A stretch of 64,000 nt of DNA from Sequoia sempervirens (lineage: Eukaryota; Streptophyta; Pinopsida; Cupressales; Cupressaceae), in contig VDFB02000003.1 in the NCBI GenBank assembly GCA_007258455.2, positions 38,233,876 through 38,297,875 on the forward strand, given 5' to 3'. A model generated the notes under the pieces. That model saw only the letters and a list, made by a program, of their open reading frames with translations, was not told the DNA's origin and did no database searches. The position numbers and the translations under genes are program-made. Below are positions 36,351 to 47,499 of this stretch, piece after piece; positions within the stretch are counted from its first letter, which is position 1, and each line of letters begins with the position of its first letter.

Positions 36351-37095
36351 GTAAAAACTTGCTAGACCATGAAATGATCTTACCTTTGTAACACTCCTTG
36401 GGGTAGGCCATTCAACGATAGCTCTCACCTTCTCTGGATCCATTTTAAGACCCTCTGCTGAGACAACAAACCCAGATACACCAACTCCCTTATTACAAAA
36501 CTACATTTCTTCAAATTAATCAATAGCTTCTCCTCCCTTAGCTTCTCAAAAAATTTTCAAATATGCATCAGGTGCTCCTCCAATGTCTTACTGAAAATCA
36601 GAATATCATCCAAATAAACAATAACAAATTTTCCTAAAAATTATTTTAATACCTCATTCATAAGTTGCATAAATGTGCTTGGTGCATTGGTTAGCCCAAA
36701 AGGCATGACTAACCACTCGTACAAGCCCTCCTTGGTTTAAAGGCAGTCTTCCATTCATCTCCTTATCTAATCTGGATCTGGTGATATCCACTCTTCAGAT
36801 CTATCTTCGTGAAGTACTCAGCTCCACTCAAACAATCCATAATGTCATCCATTCTTGGTAAGGGAAATCTATACTTGACGGTGATCTTGTTGATGGCTCT
36901 TGAATCGGTACACATCCGCCATTCCCCATCCTTCTTTGGTGCTAGTACTGCAAGTACTGCACATGGACTCAAACTCTCTCTGATCAATCCCTTCCGCAAC
37001 AACTCTTGCACTTGTCTATTCAACTCTTCACTCTCTGCTGGAGTCATACGATGAGCTTCCTTATTTGGAAAACTGGCTCCAGGAATTAGGTCCAT
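36351..37095 (-). pseudogene. reverse transcriptase of the Ty3 element
   Basis: The N-terminal half (36763-37095) shows VLAPKKDGEWRMCTDSRAIN and FTKIDLKSGYHQIQIR, followed by TAA (36763-36765). After a one-base shift near 36738 the frame holds the active-site YLDD (36605-36616). It then runs into the DPEKVRAIVEWPTP and VRSFHGLASFYKKII connection near 36443-36360. At least one more TAA lies near 36640. Catalytic Asp residues are present but the frame is broken. Confidence 0.9.
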
Positions 37096-37545
37096 TTGAT
37101 GACTAATCTTTCTTATAGGAGGAAAACCTTCAAGTACGTTATCAAAAATAATAGCTCAAAACTCATTCAACAAATCTGAAACTTCTATGGGTATCTCAGT
37201 AGTATATTCTTTATTAACTCTAGGGATCAATGCAAAACACATATGCTCATGCTTCATACCTTCTAGGAAATTTCTTCCATCAACCAAACAAATTCTTGCA
37301 TTACTACATACCTTTTCCTCTGCCTCCTTCAAGGGCTTCAACTTATGACAAACTCCATCATCCTTTGTCAAAGAATAGGTTTTGGCATGTCCATCATGTA
37401 TTGCTCATCAATCAAACTGCCACAGTCTTCCTAACAACATGTGACAAACATCCATAGGCATAATATCACATAATACCTCATCATGGTAATTCCCAATCTT
37501 GAACTTTACCAAACATTGTTCATTTACCAAGGCTTTATGGTCCTT

Positions 37546-37734
37546 CTACAACCAAGCAATTCGGTATGGGTTCAAATGCCTTCTTCTCTCCAACCCCAAC
37601 TTACTAACCATTTCTTTTGAAACAAGGTTATCAGTACTACCTCCATCAATAATAACATTGCAAACTTTACCTTCACACTTACATATGGTGCAAAACAAAT
37701 TCTTCCTTTGAGTTGGATCTTTCTCCTCATTCAA
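37546..37734 (-). pseudogene. aspartic protease of the Ty3 element
   Basis: The frame reads CNVIIDGGSTDNLVSKEMVS followed by KLGL. This is the plant Ty3 protease active-site region, where the usual D-S/T-G appears as DGG, common in this group. It is separated from gag and reverse transcriptase by frame breaks. Confidence 0.8.
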
Positions 37735-37805
37735 TAAGGCTCTTCTAGTAACAAGAACCTCTCCTCTTTCTGCATCCTCAGAATGTGAAGACTCAACATC
37801 TTCGT

Positions 37806-38864
37806 CTACATGTGCAACTCGTGCATTACCCTTAGATCTTCTATTTGTCCTTCCTTGATGTTGAGGACACTCATATGCCCTATGCCCTTCTTCTCCACAT
37901 TGGAAATAGGTTCCGTGAAAGCCTCCTCTCCCTGGTCCTCACCCAGATCTTCCTCTTCCTCTTTGGTCTCCATTATGAGGATGATATGTGTTATCTCCAT
38001 TTTGGTTTTGGCTGCTACTAGATCCTTCAACCTTCTTTTGGTCTTCATTTCGACCTCCATATGACCATCCACTAGTCCTTCCACCACGACCTCCACCTCT
38101 TTGCTTACTTTCAAACCTCCTATTCAACTTCTCTTCTACCTTCAAAGCAAACTGATAAGCATCTTCAATGGTAGGCATTCTTACCAGACTTAGCTCTTCT
38201 TGAATGGTTGGCTTCAACCCATTTATGTAACAGGCAACTTTCTCCTTGTTGGCCTCAGAATGACCTGTTCTGATAAGGACTCTATAGAATTCTTCCGTGT
38301 ACTCCTTAACATATTTTCCTACTTGTTTCAACCCTTGCATCTTCTTCAACAAATCCAAATCATAGTCCCCAAGAATGAATTGTCTTTTCAATTATTCCAC
38401 CATTCGATCCCATCTTGTTATTTTCTCTTTTCCTCTTCTATTTCTTTCCAACTAGACTTCTTTCCACCATATGCTAGCATGGCCTTTCAATTTGGCCTTT
38501 GCAAATTTGACCCTATCTGGGTCTTCTATTTCCTCATACTCAAAATACTCTTCCATGTCATTGATCCAATCGATCAACTCCTTTGGATTTAGGTTTCCAG
38601 AAAAAATAGAAACTTCTATCTTTGGCCTCTTTCCAATCTTGGAAATGGCCCTAATCAGTCTAACTTCTCCAGGATCCATTACACCTGTGCTTCCTCTTTG
38701 AATGGCTCCTCATCTTCAACCTCATCCTCACTTTCATCTCTTCTTCTGACATCAGCTCCCCTATGCAGCTCCTCTTGCAGTGCTTGAACTTGTCTCTAGA
38801 GGGCTCTAAAACCCTCTTCTATTACCCCAACATTTCTCCCACCACGGTTTCTTCGTGGAGGCAT
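37806..38864 (-). pseudogene. gag of the Ty3 element
   Basis: Translation would begin at the ATG at 38864 (MPPRRNRGGRN). An early in-frame TAG and a frameshift precede the main gag domain: FSGNLNPKELIDWINDMEEYF, HASIWWKEV, YVKEYTEEFYRVL, KVACYINGLKPTIQEEL. An RG-rich linker follows, then a zinc knuckle (37867-37911) in which the first Cys codon reads Tyr (YFQCGEEGHRAYEC). Losing that Cys would weaken RNA binding. Confidence 0.9.
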
Positions 38865-38940
38865 CTTTTCTCACAGACCCACAACCACAAGTCCTGGTGT
38901 AAACTTCCTCACGTTCGGCGATTTGTTTACACACTCAGGA

Positions 38941-38958
38941 AAACCTACTATGATACCA
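38941..38958 (-). other. primer-binding site of the Ty3 element
   Basis: The minus strand reads TGGTATCATAGTAGGTTT two bases inside the 5' LTR. It matches the initiator-Met-tRNA 3' end complement, TGGTATCAGAGC-, with a few changes. Confidence 0.85.
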
Positions 38959-38960
38959 CT

Positions 38961-39709
38961 TGATGAAGGGTACTCCCCTTACAATCTAAAACTCACAAAA
39001 ACAACAAATAATGGCACAAACAAAATGCAAGAAGGAAAGAAAATATTTTCTATTATCACTGAAATGAAAATGAAATTACAACATTATATTTTCCATCACA
39101 TGGGCTTTCTGATTACATAAATCTGCAAGTCTACAAATCAGAGCCACCATCTACTCTACACTCGCCTCTCCTCTATAGTCCCCCCTTTACATCCTTTATT
39201 TGGAAGGTGCAGCTGCCCTAGAATCTTCTGGAAAGTGGATCTGCTATAGAATCTTCTAGAAAGTGTAACTTCCTCAAGAAGATATTTTGAAATTTTATTA
39301 ATTTTGGTATTACAACTTCGTGGGGTCATAACTTTTGATCTGACCTTTGGATTTTCTATTATAATACCTTTTCAGAAAGGGCTCGGGAAATCTTGTGCCA
39401 AAAAGTAGGGCCTAAAGGCCATCTACTTTTGTTTTCCACCCATTTTCAAGCCCATCCGGAGCCTCTAAGTGCCTCAAAATTGACCCTGAAGATTTTACTA
39501 GGATTTTTTGAAAATTAAAATTTTAATATCTCTCAAATGACAAATGGTTTTGACGTGATTTCTTCACCATTACCATTTTGTGTCCAACTGTGCATAAATG
39601 CAAACTTACAAAAATAGTAACTCTACCAAATTTAGCCCTTATTAAAAAGAAACAATATTTTTTTTAGGTGATGCAAGATTGCTCTTACACCCTGGATGCT
39701 CCTGCATCA
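38961..39709 (-). repeat. 5' LTR of the Ty3 element
   Basis: 749 bp, the same length as its partner. It starts TGATGAAGGG and ends CTCCTGCATCA in plus orientation. Confidence 0.95.
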
Positions 39710-39902
39710 CATGAATAGGGGGTTTCTTTAATCTATGTATAAATAAGGTAAATTGAAGTCTATTGTCTTCCATGCTCATTAAGGAAGAAATTCTAGTCAT
39801 AGAATCTATGTGTTGACTATGCTATTATAATATGACATTAATAGTGCCTGTATTGAAAGATCAATTAATTGTAAATTTAATCTCATGGTATTATGTTAGT
39901 TT

Positions 39903-40086
39903 TTAATCACTTGCTATTTGTCTAGCCACAAGTTGGGTGTCATCATGTATATCAATAGATTTAACTTTGAGGTAATTGGTGGCTCCTTATATTTTTAATC
40001 ACTTGCCATTTGTCTAGCCACAAGTTGGGTATCATCATGTATATCAATAGATTTAACTTTGAGGTAATTGGTGGCCCACAACCTAG
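39903..40086. repeat. internal duplication within repeat unit 4
   Basis: TTAATCACTTGC(T/C)ATTTGTC and the following roughly 80 bp occur twice at a 92-bp offset. This is a later small duplication within the RNase H array. Confidence 0.85.
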
Positions 40087-40867
40087 TGATTAGTTCCTCA
40101 CACTCAACCACATTATTACTACCTAAAAAATCAAGCCATTTGAAATAATAGTGGTATGAGATCACCCCAAGTTTAGATAAACATATATGTCATGGAACTA
40201 CTATTAAATTGTGAATATATAACAACCATGCAAAATGTATCATAAATAGAGGGTTGCTTTAATCTATGTATAAATAAGGTAAATTAGATATTATTGTCTT
40301 TCATTCTTATCAAAGAATAAATTCTAGCCATAGCATCTATGTGTTGATTATGTTTTTATAATCTAACATTATTGATGTATGTATTGAAAGATCCAATCAA
40401 TTGTAATGAAATTACATGGTATTATATTAGTTTTTTTCTTAGCTTTTTAATTACTTACCATTTTTCTAGCCACAAGTTGGGTGTCATCAAGTATATAAAT
40501 AAATTTAATTTTGAAGTAAATGGTGTCCTACAACCTAGTGATTAGTACCTCATACTCAACCAAATTATTACTACCTAAAAAATAAATCCAAAATGATAAG
40601 GATATGAAGTCACCCCGAGTCTAGAAAAACATATATGTCATGGAAATAATATTCAACTATGACTATAACAACCATAAAAAAATGTATCATGAATAAAGGG
40701 TTGCTTTAATCTATTTATAAATAAGGTAACTTGAAGACTATTTTCTTCCATCCTCATCAACAAAAGCAATTCTAGCCAAAACATCTATGTGTTGATTATG
40801 CATTTATAGTGTAACATTAATGGTGTATGTATTGAAAGACTCAATTAGTTGTAATGCAATCTCATAG

Positions 40868-43081
40868 GTGCTATTGAGATAGAGGGAAAATCCTCTATAG
40901 AGCCAAAGAGACAACCCTCATGTGTAGAGATTATTCTCTCAAGTAAAAAATGTTCCTTAGATGTAAAAGTTTAAATAATATGGGAAAAGACAAGAATATG
41001 AAAATAAAGATGTGGAATGGAACTCATGACATCTTTAAGAAGGATATATGTTGGGGAAGTAGGTGGATTAGAAGAAGTCATAATATTAGGTATAGGTTGG
41101 TATTGTGGAGGGGTGGGATAGTGCTAAACCTTACATTTTATAGGAAGGGAAGTTGGTATAAAATATCTAAATTGAAAGTATTAAGAGTGTTAGAGAAGGA
41201 TAAATTATGAGGGTGGGTGAAGGGAAAAAGGGTGGATATAATGGATTTAGTAATAATTCTAATGTTCAATAAATTTAATATCCTTATGAAAAGTAACATA
41301 TTGAAAATTTGTGGAAATAGAGGGGGAAGGCATGATGGGGTAAGAAAAACCTTAATTCTCTTGTATTTATTCTCTTTTATTTGAGTTTGATTATTTTAAT
41401 AAAGGAGAAAGGGGTAAGAATTTTAGAGGGTGGTAGTAGAACAAATTGGGGTGAAGGTGGATGAATAATTTTATTATTGTGAATTAGAGGCCTAGGAGGT
41501 GATAATTACTTAGTTTTAGGTTGGGGAATGGACATGGATGGGTTGGAAACCTATTATTTTTGTTTATCTTTTGGTTGTGAATGTTTAGGGAAATAACTAG
41601 TACTAGGTGAGGAAGATGAGACAATAATGGGTGGCAATGGTGAGGTAGTAGGATGGTGTGCGGGAGGAGGGGTGGTTCACCTGGCTATATGTGATTGGTT
41701 GAGTCTAAATATGGTATTAGTATCGGGTTGAGGTGGGGCCAAAGGGGTTGGGGATAAGTAATCAAGGGAGAAATTACTTAGGAAAGAGATTACTTGGTAG
41801 TAGCTATGAGGAATGGTGACTTGATATTTTTATCATGAGGGAATCATAAGAACTAGTGAATGAGAGAGGGGATAGGTTGAATTGCCTCAAGTTAAGGACA
41901 TGCCAAGAGAAGGTGTTACCAATAAAAAATAATAATTAGATGACATGGAACATCCTTGCACTTTGGTGCACTTGAATAGAAAGAGAGAAAAACAAGAGTG
42001 ATAATGGATGTTCCAATATGGGTGCATAAGGAAATATCTAAAGGATGGTAATATTCTTGATGAATAAAAATGATATATAAATTTTCTTTAGTAACCACAT
42101 TGTAAGTGCTCATGGGGTCGACCATAATTTCTAAAAATAGGCTTTCAATTTACAATCCCTTCAACATAGAGAGGACCATATAGTAATTAGTAGGAATCTC
42201 ATTAATATAAGGTGATAGATGGTATAAAATGAGGTACACAAGTAGATGGAGAGGGATCATGTTCTATAGTAACCATATCCTTAGAAAATGAAGTGGTAGT
42301 AGAAGCAAGGTCCTGGAATGTATGGTGGGATTAATACTAAAATCAAAAGGTAATACAAAATGTGACATGAACACTAGGTCCACATAATTGTTAGTGGAAT
42401 TTTAGATAATGAATTAATATACTTATGATTTTTTTAATTATAAGGGGTCAAATTTTGGTTACATCAATCATTTACACCTGAAACATGGATAATGTGTGTC
42501 AAAAATATTCTATATCATGTCTTAGAAAAATTTACCTCTTAGTGTTGTGGATAGTGATATGATGATATTGATAGAAAACCTTAGGGTCTTATGTTTTGAG
42601 TAAAGGAAGATTTTTAATGAATGGCTAGATACAAGGAATTTTAATGATGATGTTTCCTAGAAGCTATTGAAGGATGACATAAAGGGGATTCACTATCTTA
42701 AAAAATAGATTGTTGTTTCATGGGCATAAGGACATTGATATCATAGAGGAATATGAAGTGGTGTAAGGTTGATTCATAATGGGTTTTGATTTAGGTTTGG
42801 AAGAAAATAAGTTTTTTTTTTATATATTTATAAGGATGATATATAGAGGAGACTAAAGAGTTAGTGGTAGTTGACGAGGCAACTAAACGAAGTGCCTCAA
42901 ATAGGGTAACCATTTTTCATAGTGCTTAAGTAGTACATAAGTGTGGTAATAGAGAATATTTCATTAAAATAATCTTATAATAATTTTTTTGGTAATATTT
43001 CTATCAAACACCCTCTAGAAATAAGTATTTGTAAGTGAGTATGAAATTTGAGAAATGATAATTAGAGGATAAAGTCGGTAG
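40868..43081 (-). other. decayed region between the old gag and the RNase H array
   Basis: If the old element kept its usual order, protease and reverse transcriptase should lie here, but I found no YLDD or protease motif. Frames are short. One stretch (about 41560-41740) reads as a Pro/Ser-rich linker. The reverse transcriptase appears to be deleted or unreadable. Confidence 0.4.
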
Positions 43082-43270
43082 AATTTTCATTATGACCCTA
43101 TCAAGAATGTACAAGGTTTGTGAAGTTGACCTGGAATGTTGTAGAAATAAGTGAAAAATCTCATCAAAAGAGGCAATGGAATCATTAGAAAGAGAAAAAG
43201 ACTAATCCAATGTTGTCTCCTTAAGAGACTAAGGAAAAAATTTAGTTGAGAGAAGGTCATTGAAGAAGAA
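43082..43270 (-). pseudogene. gag relic of the old Ty3/gypsy element
   Basis: The minus-strand frame reads FNDLLSTKFFP, TAG, SLKETTLD, TAG (expected Trp), SFSLSNDSIASFDEIFHLFL, then QHSRSTSQTLYIL. This matches the plant gag core: FP-SL-G-A-DWF-SLP--SI-SF-E-F--FL-HF. Two stops are visible in 60 codons. It shares orientation with the RNase H array and the integrase relic at lower coordinates. That makes it the probable 5' end of the same element. Confidence 0.7.
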
Positions 43271-43869
43271 CTCATTTAAACAATTGTGAAGGTGGAGACA
43301 TGGGTTTGCATGCCCCCTTTACCAATTTAGTTTTTAAGATAGGGTAAAACAAATTAGGGTAGAAGGATATTTTAAATAATCTCTAAGGAAAGGTGATTCT
43401 ATCTAAATTATATGCTATATGTAATATAGAGGAGCGATTACATTGTAGAAAGGTTAGTGAAATACTAATGGATAGTCTCCATATTTTTTATTAATTGATT
43501 AATCCTTGGGTGAGTAATATGAGGATCCATAGTAGAATTTTTGAAGGGTTGCAAAAAGAGTGTTTGGGAAGGTTTTGATTTCCCAATTATGAATTTAAAC
43601 AAGAGAGGTTAAGAATGGAGGATGAAATAGTAACCAAAATAGGATTAGTCAAATATCCTTGGGTATGATGAGAGGAATAAGATCCAGGGTAGGAGGAGAG
43701 ATTGATGATGTAGTGATCATAGAGAGGTTATATATGGTTTTTTAGATTAGGTATGGACATAGAGAGTAAGGTATGTGATATATGAGAAGTATCTTCTCTC
43801 AAAGGTTTAGTGGTATCAAGGGTAAGAGGGGAATAATGATGTATTATGTTCTACATTGATTATAATAAA

Positions 43870-44109
43870 TCAAGGTCCTCTTATTTGGTTAAAAAAAATG
43901 AATGTTGTGCCATCTACAATAGGGTTGGCATTAGAGAGGGGGACTTCATTTACAAAAATAGGGAGTTGAAAGTATTGCAAGTATTTGTCTTTGCATAGAA
44001 TTTTATCATGGGTAACTACATATAGGCAAGCCTCATGGTCAAATTGGTCTTTCCTAATATGAGGGTCATCCCTAGGAGTAGGGGGAAGAGGAATAAGGGA
44101 AGAAGACAT
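43870..44109 (-). pseudogene. possible N-terminal part of the old gag, unrecognised ORF
   Basis: A 79-codon ORF begins MSSSLIPLPPTPRDDPHIRK, upstream (minus sense) of the gag core. Its composition is protein-like and its position is right for a gag N-terminus. I recognise no domain and it may be chance. Confidence 0.25.
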
Positions 44110-46090
44110 ACCATAAATCTAGCTAGAGAAATTAGAATGACTAGAAGAATAACTCATTTTGAGATTTAGGTGCAAGCTACAATGAACAAGACAAGAAAAG
44201 AATATATATTGAGTAGTGAATCTCACAAACAAATTAATATAGAGGTTTTTACTATTAAATTTTCAATTTCACTAAAATGATATATGTAAAATTTGATTAC
44301 TCTTCATTTCTAACTTCTTTTTTCCTTAGATAGAAATAATACATAATAATGCAATTTATAGAAAAGAGTGTTTTGACCTATCTAAATGTATTTTTCCCAA
44401 TTTAAAACTATGTTCATTCCCTAGATGAAATACTATAGTTTTACTAGTGTAATAAGGAAATATAGAATAACTAATAACACAATAATATATTCTAGAAAAT
44501 GAAGACAAAAACATAAATCTAGAGAGATGTATGATTTAGAAAAGGTCTCAAAAATTACTTGTGGTATATATTCCCATGCGATTCATGGATGTGAATACAA
44601 TTGCATTGGAATCCAAATGCACTATGGTCCTTTATGCATAATATCACATAGTATAAGTATAGAAATCCTATATTAATGATAGTAAGGAGCACACACATCA
44701 TTACCACAAGATAATAAAATCACTAAAAATAACTAAATGACATATATTGTACCATATGAAAGAAATTATTGAGGAACTAAATTGTAGCAACAAGATAAGA
44801 TAATTAAGAATATAAAACATTTGTGCTAATGTGTCACCAATATTACTATAGCTAGGAAAAAGAGAATGGGATGACTAGTGGGGAGCTTACCAAATGGTTG
44901 AGCCCATATTTTGGGCTTTCAATCTTTATGTGTATTCCAATAGAAATATGAATTAAATTTGGATAATATGTGTGAGTTATTATTCCTAAGTGCATCTAGA
45001 CTTTAAGAAAAAAAAACTTATAAAATGAATACTCAAAAGATTAGGTCTATAGGGATGCTACATTTCCTACGTGTATGGATTTGAATGATAGGGGGTGGAG
45101 AATCTATAAATGCTAACAATAAAATTTAAATATCCCAAATAAAAATGGACAAGTAATTGAGCATTGGACTTTTGAGAATATATATAATACAATAACAACT
45201 CGATTCAATTCAAATGAGCTATAAATGACTAATAAAATAAATATAATGAGAGGGATATAAAAATGAACAATGACAGTACTACCCAAATCGAAAAGTTTAC
45301 GAAGAGATATCTTCCATGAATGATTCAAGGAGAAGTTATTCTTAAGAGAAGCCTTTGCAAGAAATATCCAATAAATGAGAATATAATGTGTTTCTAGAAA
45401 ACTACAAGCTCATAATAAATAGTATATATAACCAGGAACAACAATATGATTCACAATAACAAGCTCTCACAGTGATATATATTGTGTAGATTAAAAAGTA
45501 TACAATAAATCTATAAAAAAATTTATATAAATTCAAAGTGCCTAAATAGGGAGCTTCAAACTAGCAAGATATTAATAACATAACCAATTAAATGTATGTA
45601 GGAAAATAAGGAGAATCCCAACAATAATTAAGGTTGTTGTTTTTGGTCAAGAGGTTAGGGAATATTGGTTACATATATTCTATAAAACTTGGTCAAATGG
45701 TTGTTATAAAATAAATTAAGTTAAAATGTCACCAACCTAGATGTCAAATGGAATTGATATTGTCACACTATCATGGTGTAGAAACATGATTACATTGACG
45801 TCTATTTGACTTTGTTGTCATTTGAGGGAAAATCCATCAACACTGTTTAACATGAAAATAAAAAAAATAAAATACATATAAAACTACTTAAACACAAAAA
45901 TAGACCTAAACACATGAAAAAATAGAAACTGTGGGTACTTGGATTGGGGAAAAGGACAATGAATGGCTAAGTGAGTCGTAAGAAAATACTATTGGGATGG
46001 TCACTAAAATGGGGATAATTTGTAATGACAAAAGTGTAGGGTATGGAATTTTGGTCATTACACCCATCTCTTTCTAAAATAATCATATAT
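44110..46090. other. no gene recognised
   Basis: AT-rich sequence with no coding relic I can support. It may hold an LTR of the old element, but no boundary was found. Confidence 0.35.
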
Positions 46091-46094
46091 CAAA

Positions 46095-46560
46095 TATACA
46101 TGAAGGGAACACAATCTTCTAAGAGGGGGGGTGAATCAATAGATCAAATCTATTTAAAATTCTTTAACTTCAACACATATTTCAAAACATGAAACTCGAA
46201 TCTTCACTACTACTAATCAACCATCAATCAATAACACACATTCACACAATAGAACACCATATATACATGGAAACCCAAGATGAGAAAAACCACGGTGAGA
46301 TAACTGCTTGGATCTACTATCCAAATCTAACCTCACAAAGCAAGAACATACAAGTGAATTTTTACAATATGAAGTAGGAACCAACCTATTGGAGACACTA
46401 ATCCCCAAATGAATTTGTAGGCACCAACCTATTGGAGACACCAATCCCCAATACAAATTAGTACAATAGGTAGAACACTAGTCCTACTAGATTACATAGA
46501 TAAATCTTGTAGACCTTCAATTGCAATTGAATGCATATCATACACTTTTGAACTGGCTAC
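46095..46560 (-). mobile_element. possible LTR relic
   Basis: It contains AGAGGGGGGGTGAATCA (near 46118) and CATGGAAACCCA with GAAAAACCACGGTGAGATAA (46267-46303). Motifs of this type recur in plant LTRs. No ends, partner or target duplication were found, so this is tentative. Confidence 0.3.
46380..46465. repeat. two-copy tandem repeat, 43-bp unit
   Basis: ACCAACCTATTGGAGACAC followed by (T/C)AATCCCCAA occurs at 46380 and again at 46423. Confidence 0.9.
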
Positions 46561-47499
46561 AGACACTCTTATACTCTCCTTTTGATCTTCTGATAATGGC
46601 ACACACTCGAACACTAGCTCACACAATCGTCTCTTTGTATATTCACCACCTTCTCTTCAATTATACTTCACATTATTATAATTCACATTGTGCATCCACA
46701 CAACTGAGGAATACATACATGAAATTGCATTAACACTCTTCCATGTTTTCTAGGCATCTACAAATAACCAGGATGACATAAGGTGGACCTAAATTCAAAT
46801 TTCATGAAATGTGTAACATGTCAATCCAAAAATCAAATTTATTGCTACTAAAAGAACTTGATGTCGTACGCTTCCACATGAACCTTAATCAGGTCCTATC
46901 TTAACACCGCGTGCTAGATTTGAATATTGCACTCTACTATCCATTATCACATAGGTCTTGAACACCAACTGGTTGACAAACATATACATAGAACCTTCTG
47001 TCACTTCAATCTTTTTTTATACTAAACATTTCCTTTAGAAACTCAAGAATATGATAGAACATGTGTAGACATACTCTCCTTTCAAATCTTAGAGCCAATA
47101 ATGCCTCTAGAAAGGAGACTTGAGAAACACTAAACCAACACTAAACTGAAACATTCTAGTACAACCTTTTGGATCACTTCTATCATAGTGAATAGATGAA
47201 TGCATGATATTGCAAGCATACACATAACTCCTGATATACATCATACTTCTGGACCATAGAAAATCCAATATAACTAGTAACATATATTTATGCAACTCTT
47301 TGCAACTCAAAATGATATGATAATATAGTTACCAACACAGAAAGGTATGATAGAACAACTCCTGAAAAGATAGTGCCACCTCTAATCATATATTCTAATA
47401 TTCTTTGACATCAATGATAACCTTTATTCAACAATACATACTAAAAATACTAAAAAATTAAGGTAAAATTAATGGGACCAAATATATATGATTGAATCA

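Larger units (their letters stand above)
33569..39709 (-). mobile_element. Ty3/gypsy chromovirus-type LTR retrotransposon, complete structure but defective
   Basis: The 6,141-bp element is bounded by CATGA at 33564-33568 and 39710-39714. It has two 749-bp LTRs, a primer site, and gag, protease, reverse transcriptase, RNase H, integrase and chromodomain regions in that order. This order and the C-terminal chromodomain place it among the chromoviruses. All coding regions carry stops or frameshifts, so it cannot move on its own. By eye the LTRs differ at about 50 of 749 positions, mostly transitions. It inserted within unit 4 of the RNase H repeat array: the sequence on either side of CATGA joins to a normal unit. 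Confidence 0.95.
32244..40867 (-). repeat. tandem array of about 450-bp units derived from a retroelement RNase H domain
   Basis: Units start (plus coordinates) at 32244, 32694, 33045, 33490, 40165 and 40613. Spacings are 450, 351, 445 and 448 bp. Unit 4 is about 529 bp once the inserted Ty3 element is removed. Unit 2 lacks about 99 bp, and unit 4 has an internal duplication of about 92 bp (39903 and 39995). On the minus strand each full unit reads like the middle and end of an RNase H domain: GSNNVVECDALITRLWA, LKVKSIDIH(G/D)DTQLVARQM, then KHNQ-IDAMARIASLMSMED. The units also include some following linker. The first strand with its catalytic Asp is absent, and stops or frame changes occur in all units. 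Confidence 0.85.

Noticed and set aside
32244..40867. Array first considered an ordinary noncoding satellite
   Set aside because: The minus-strand reading shows consistent RNase H motifs across units, so it was reclassified as an amplified coding remnant.
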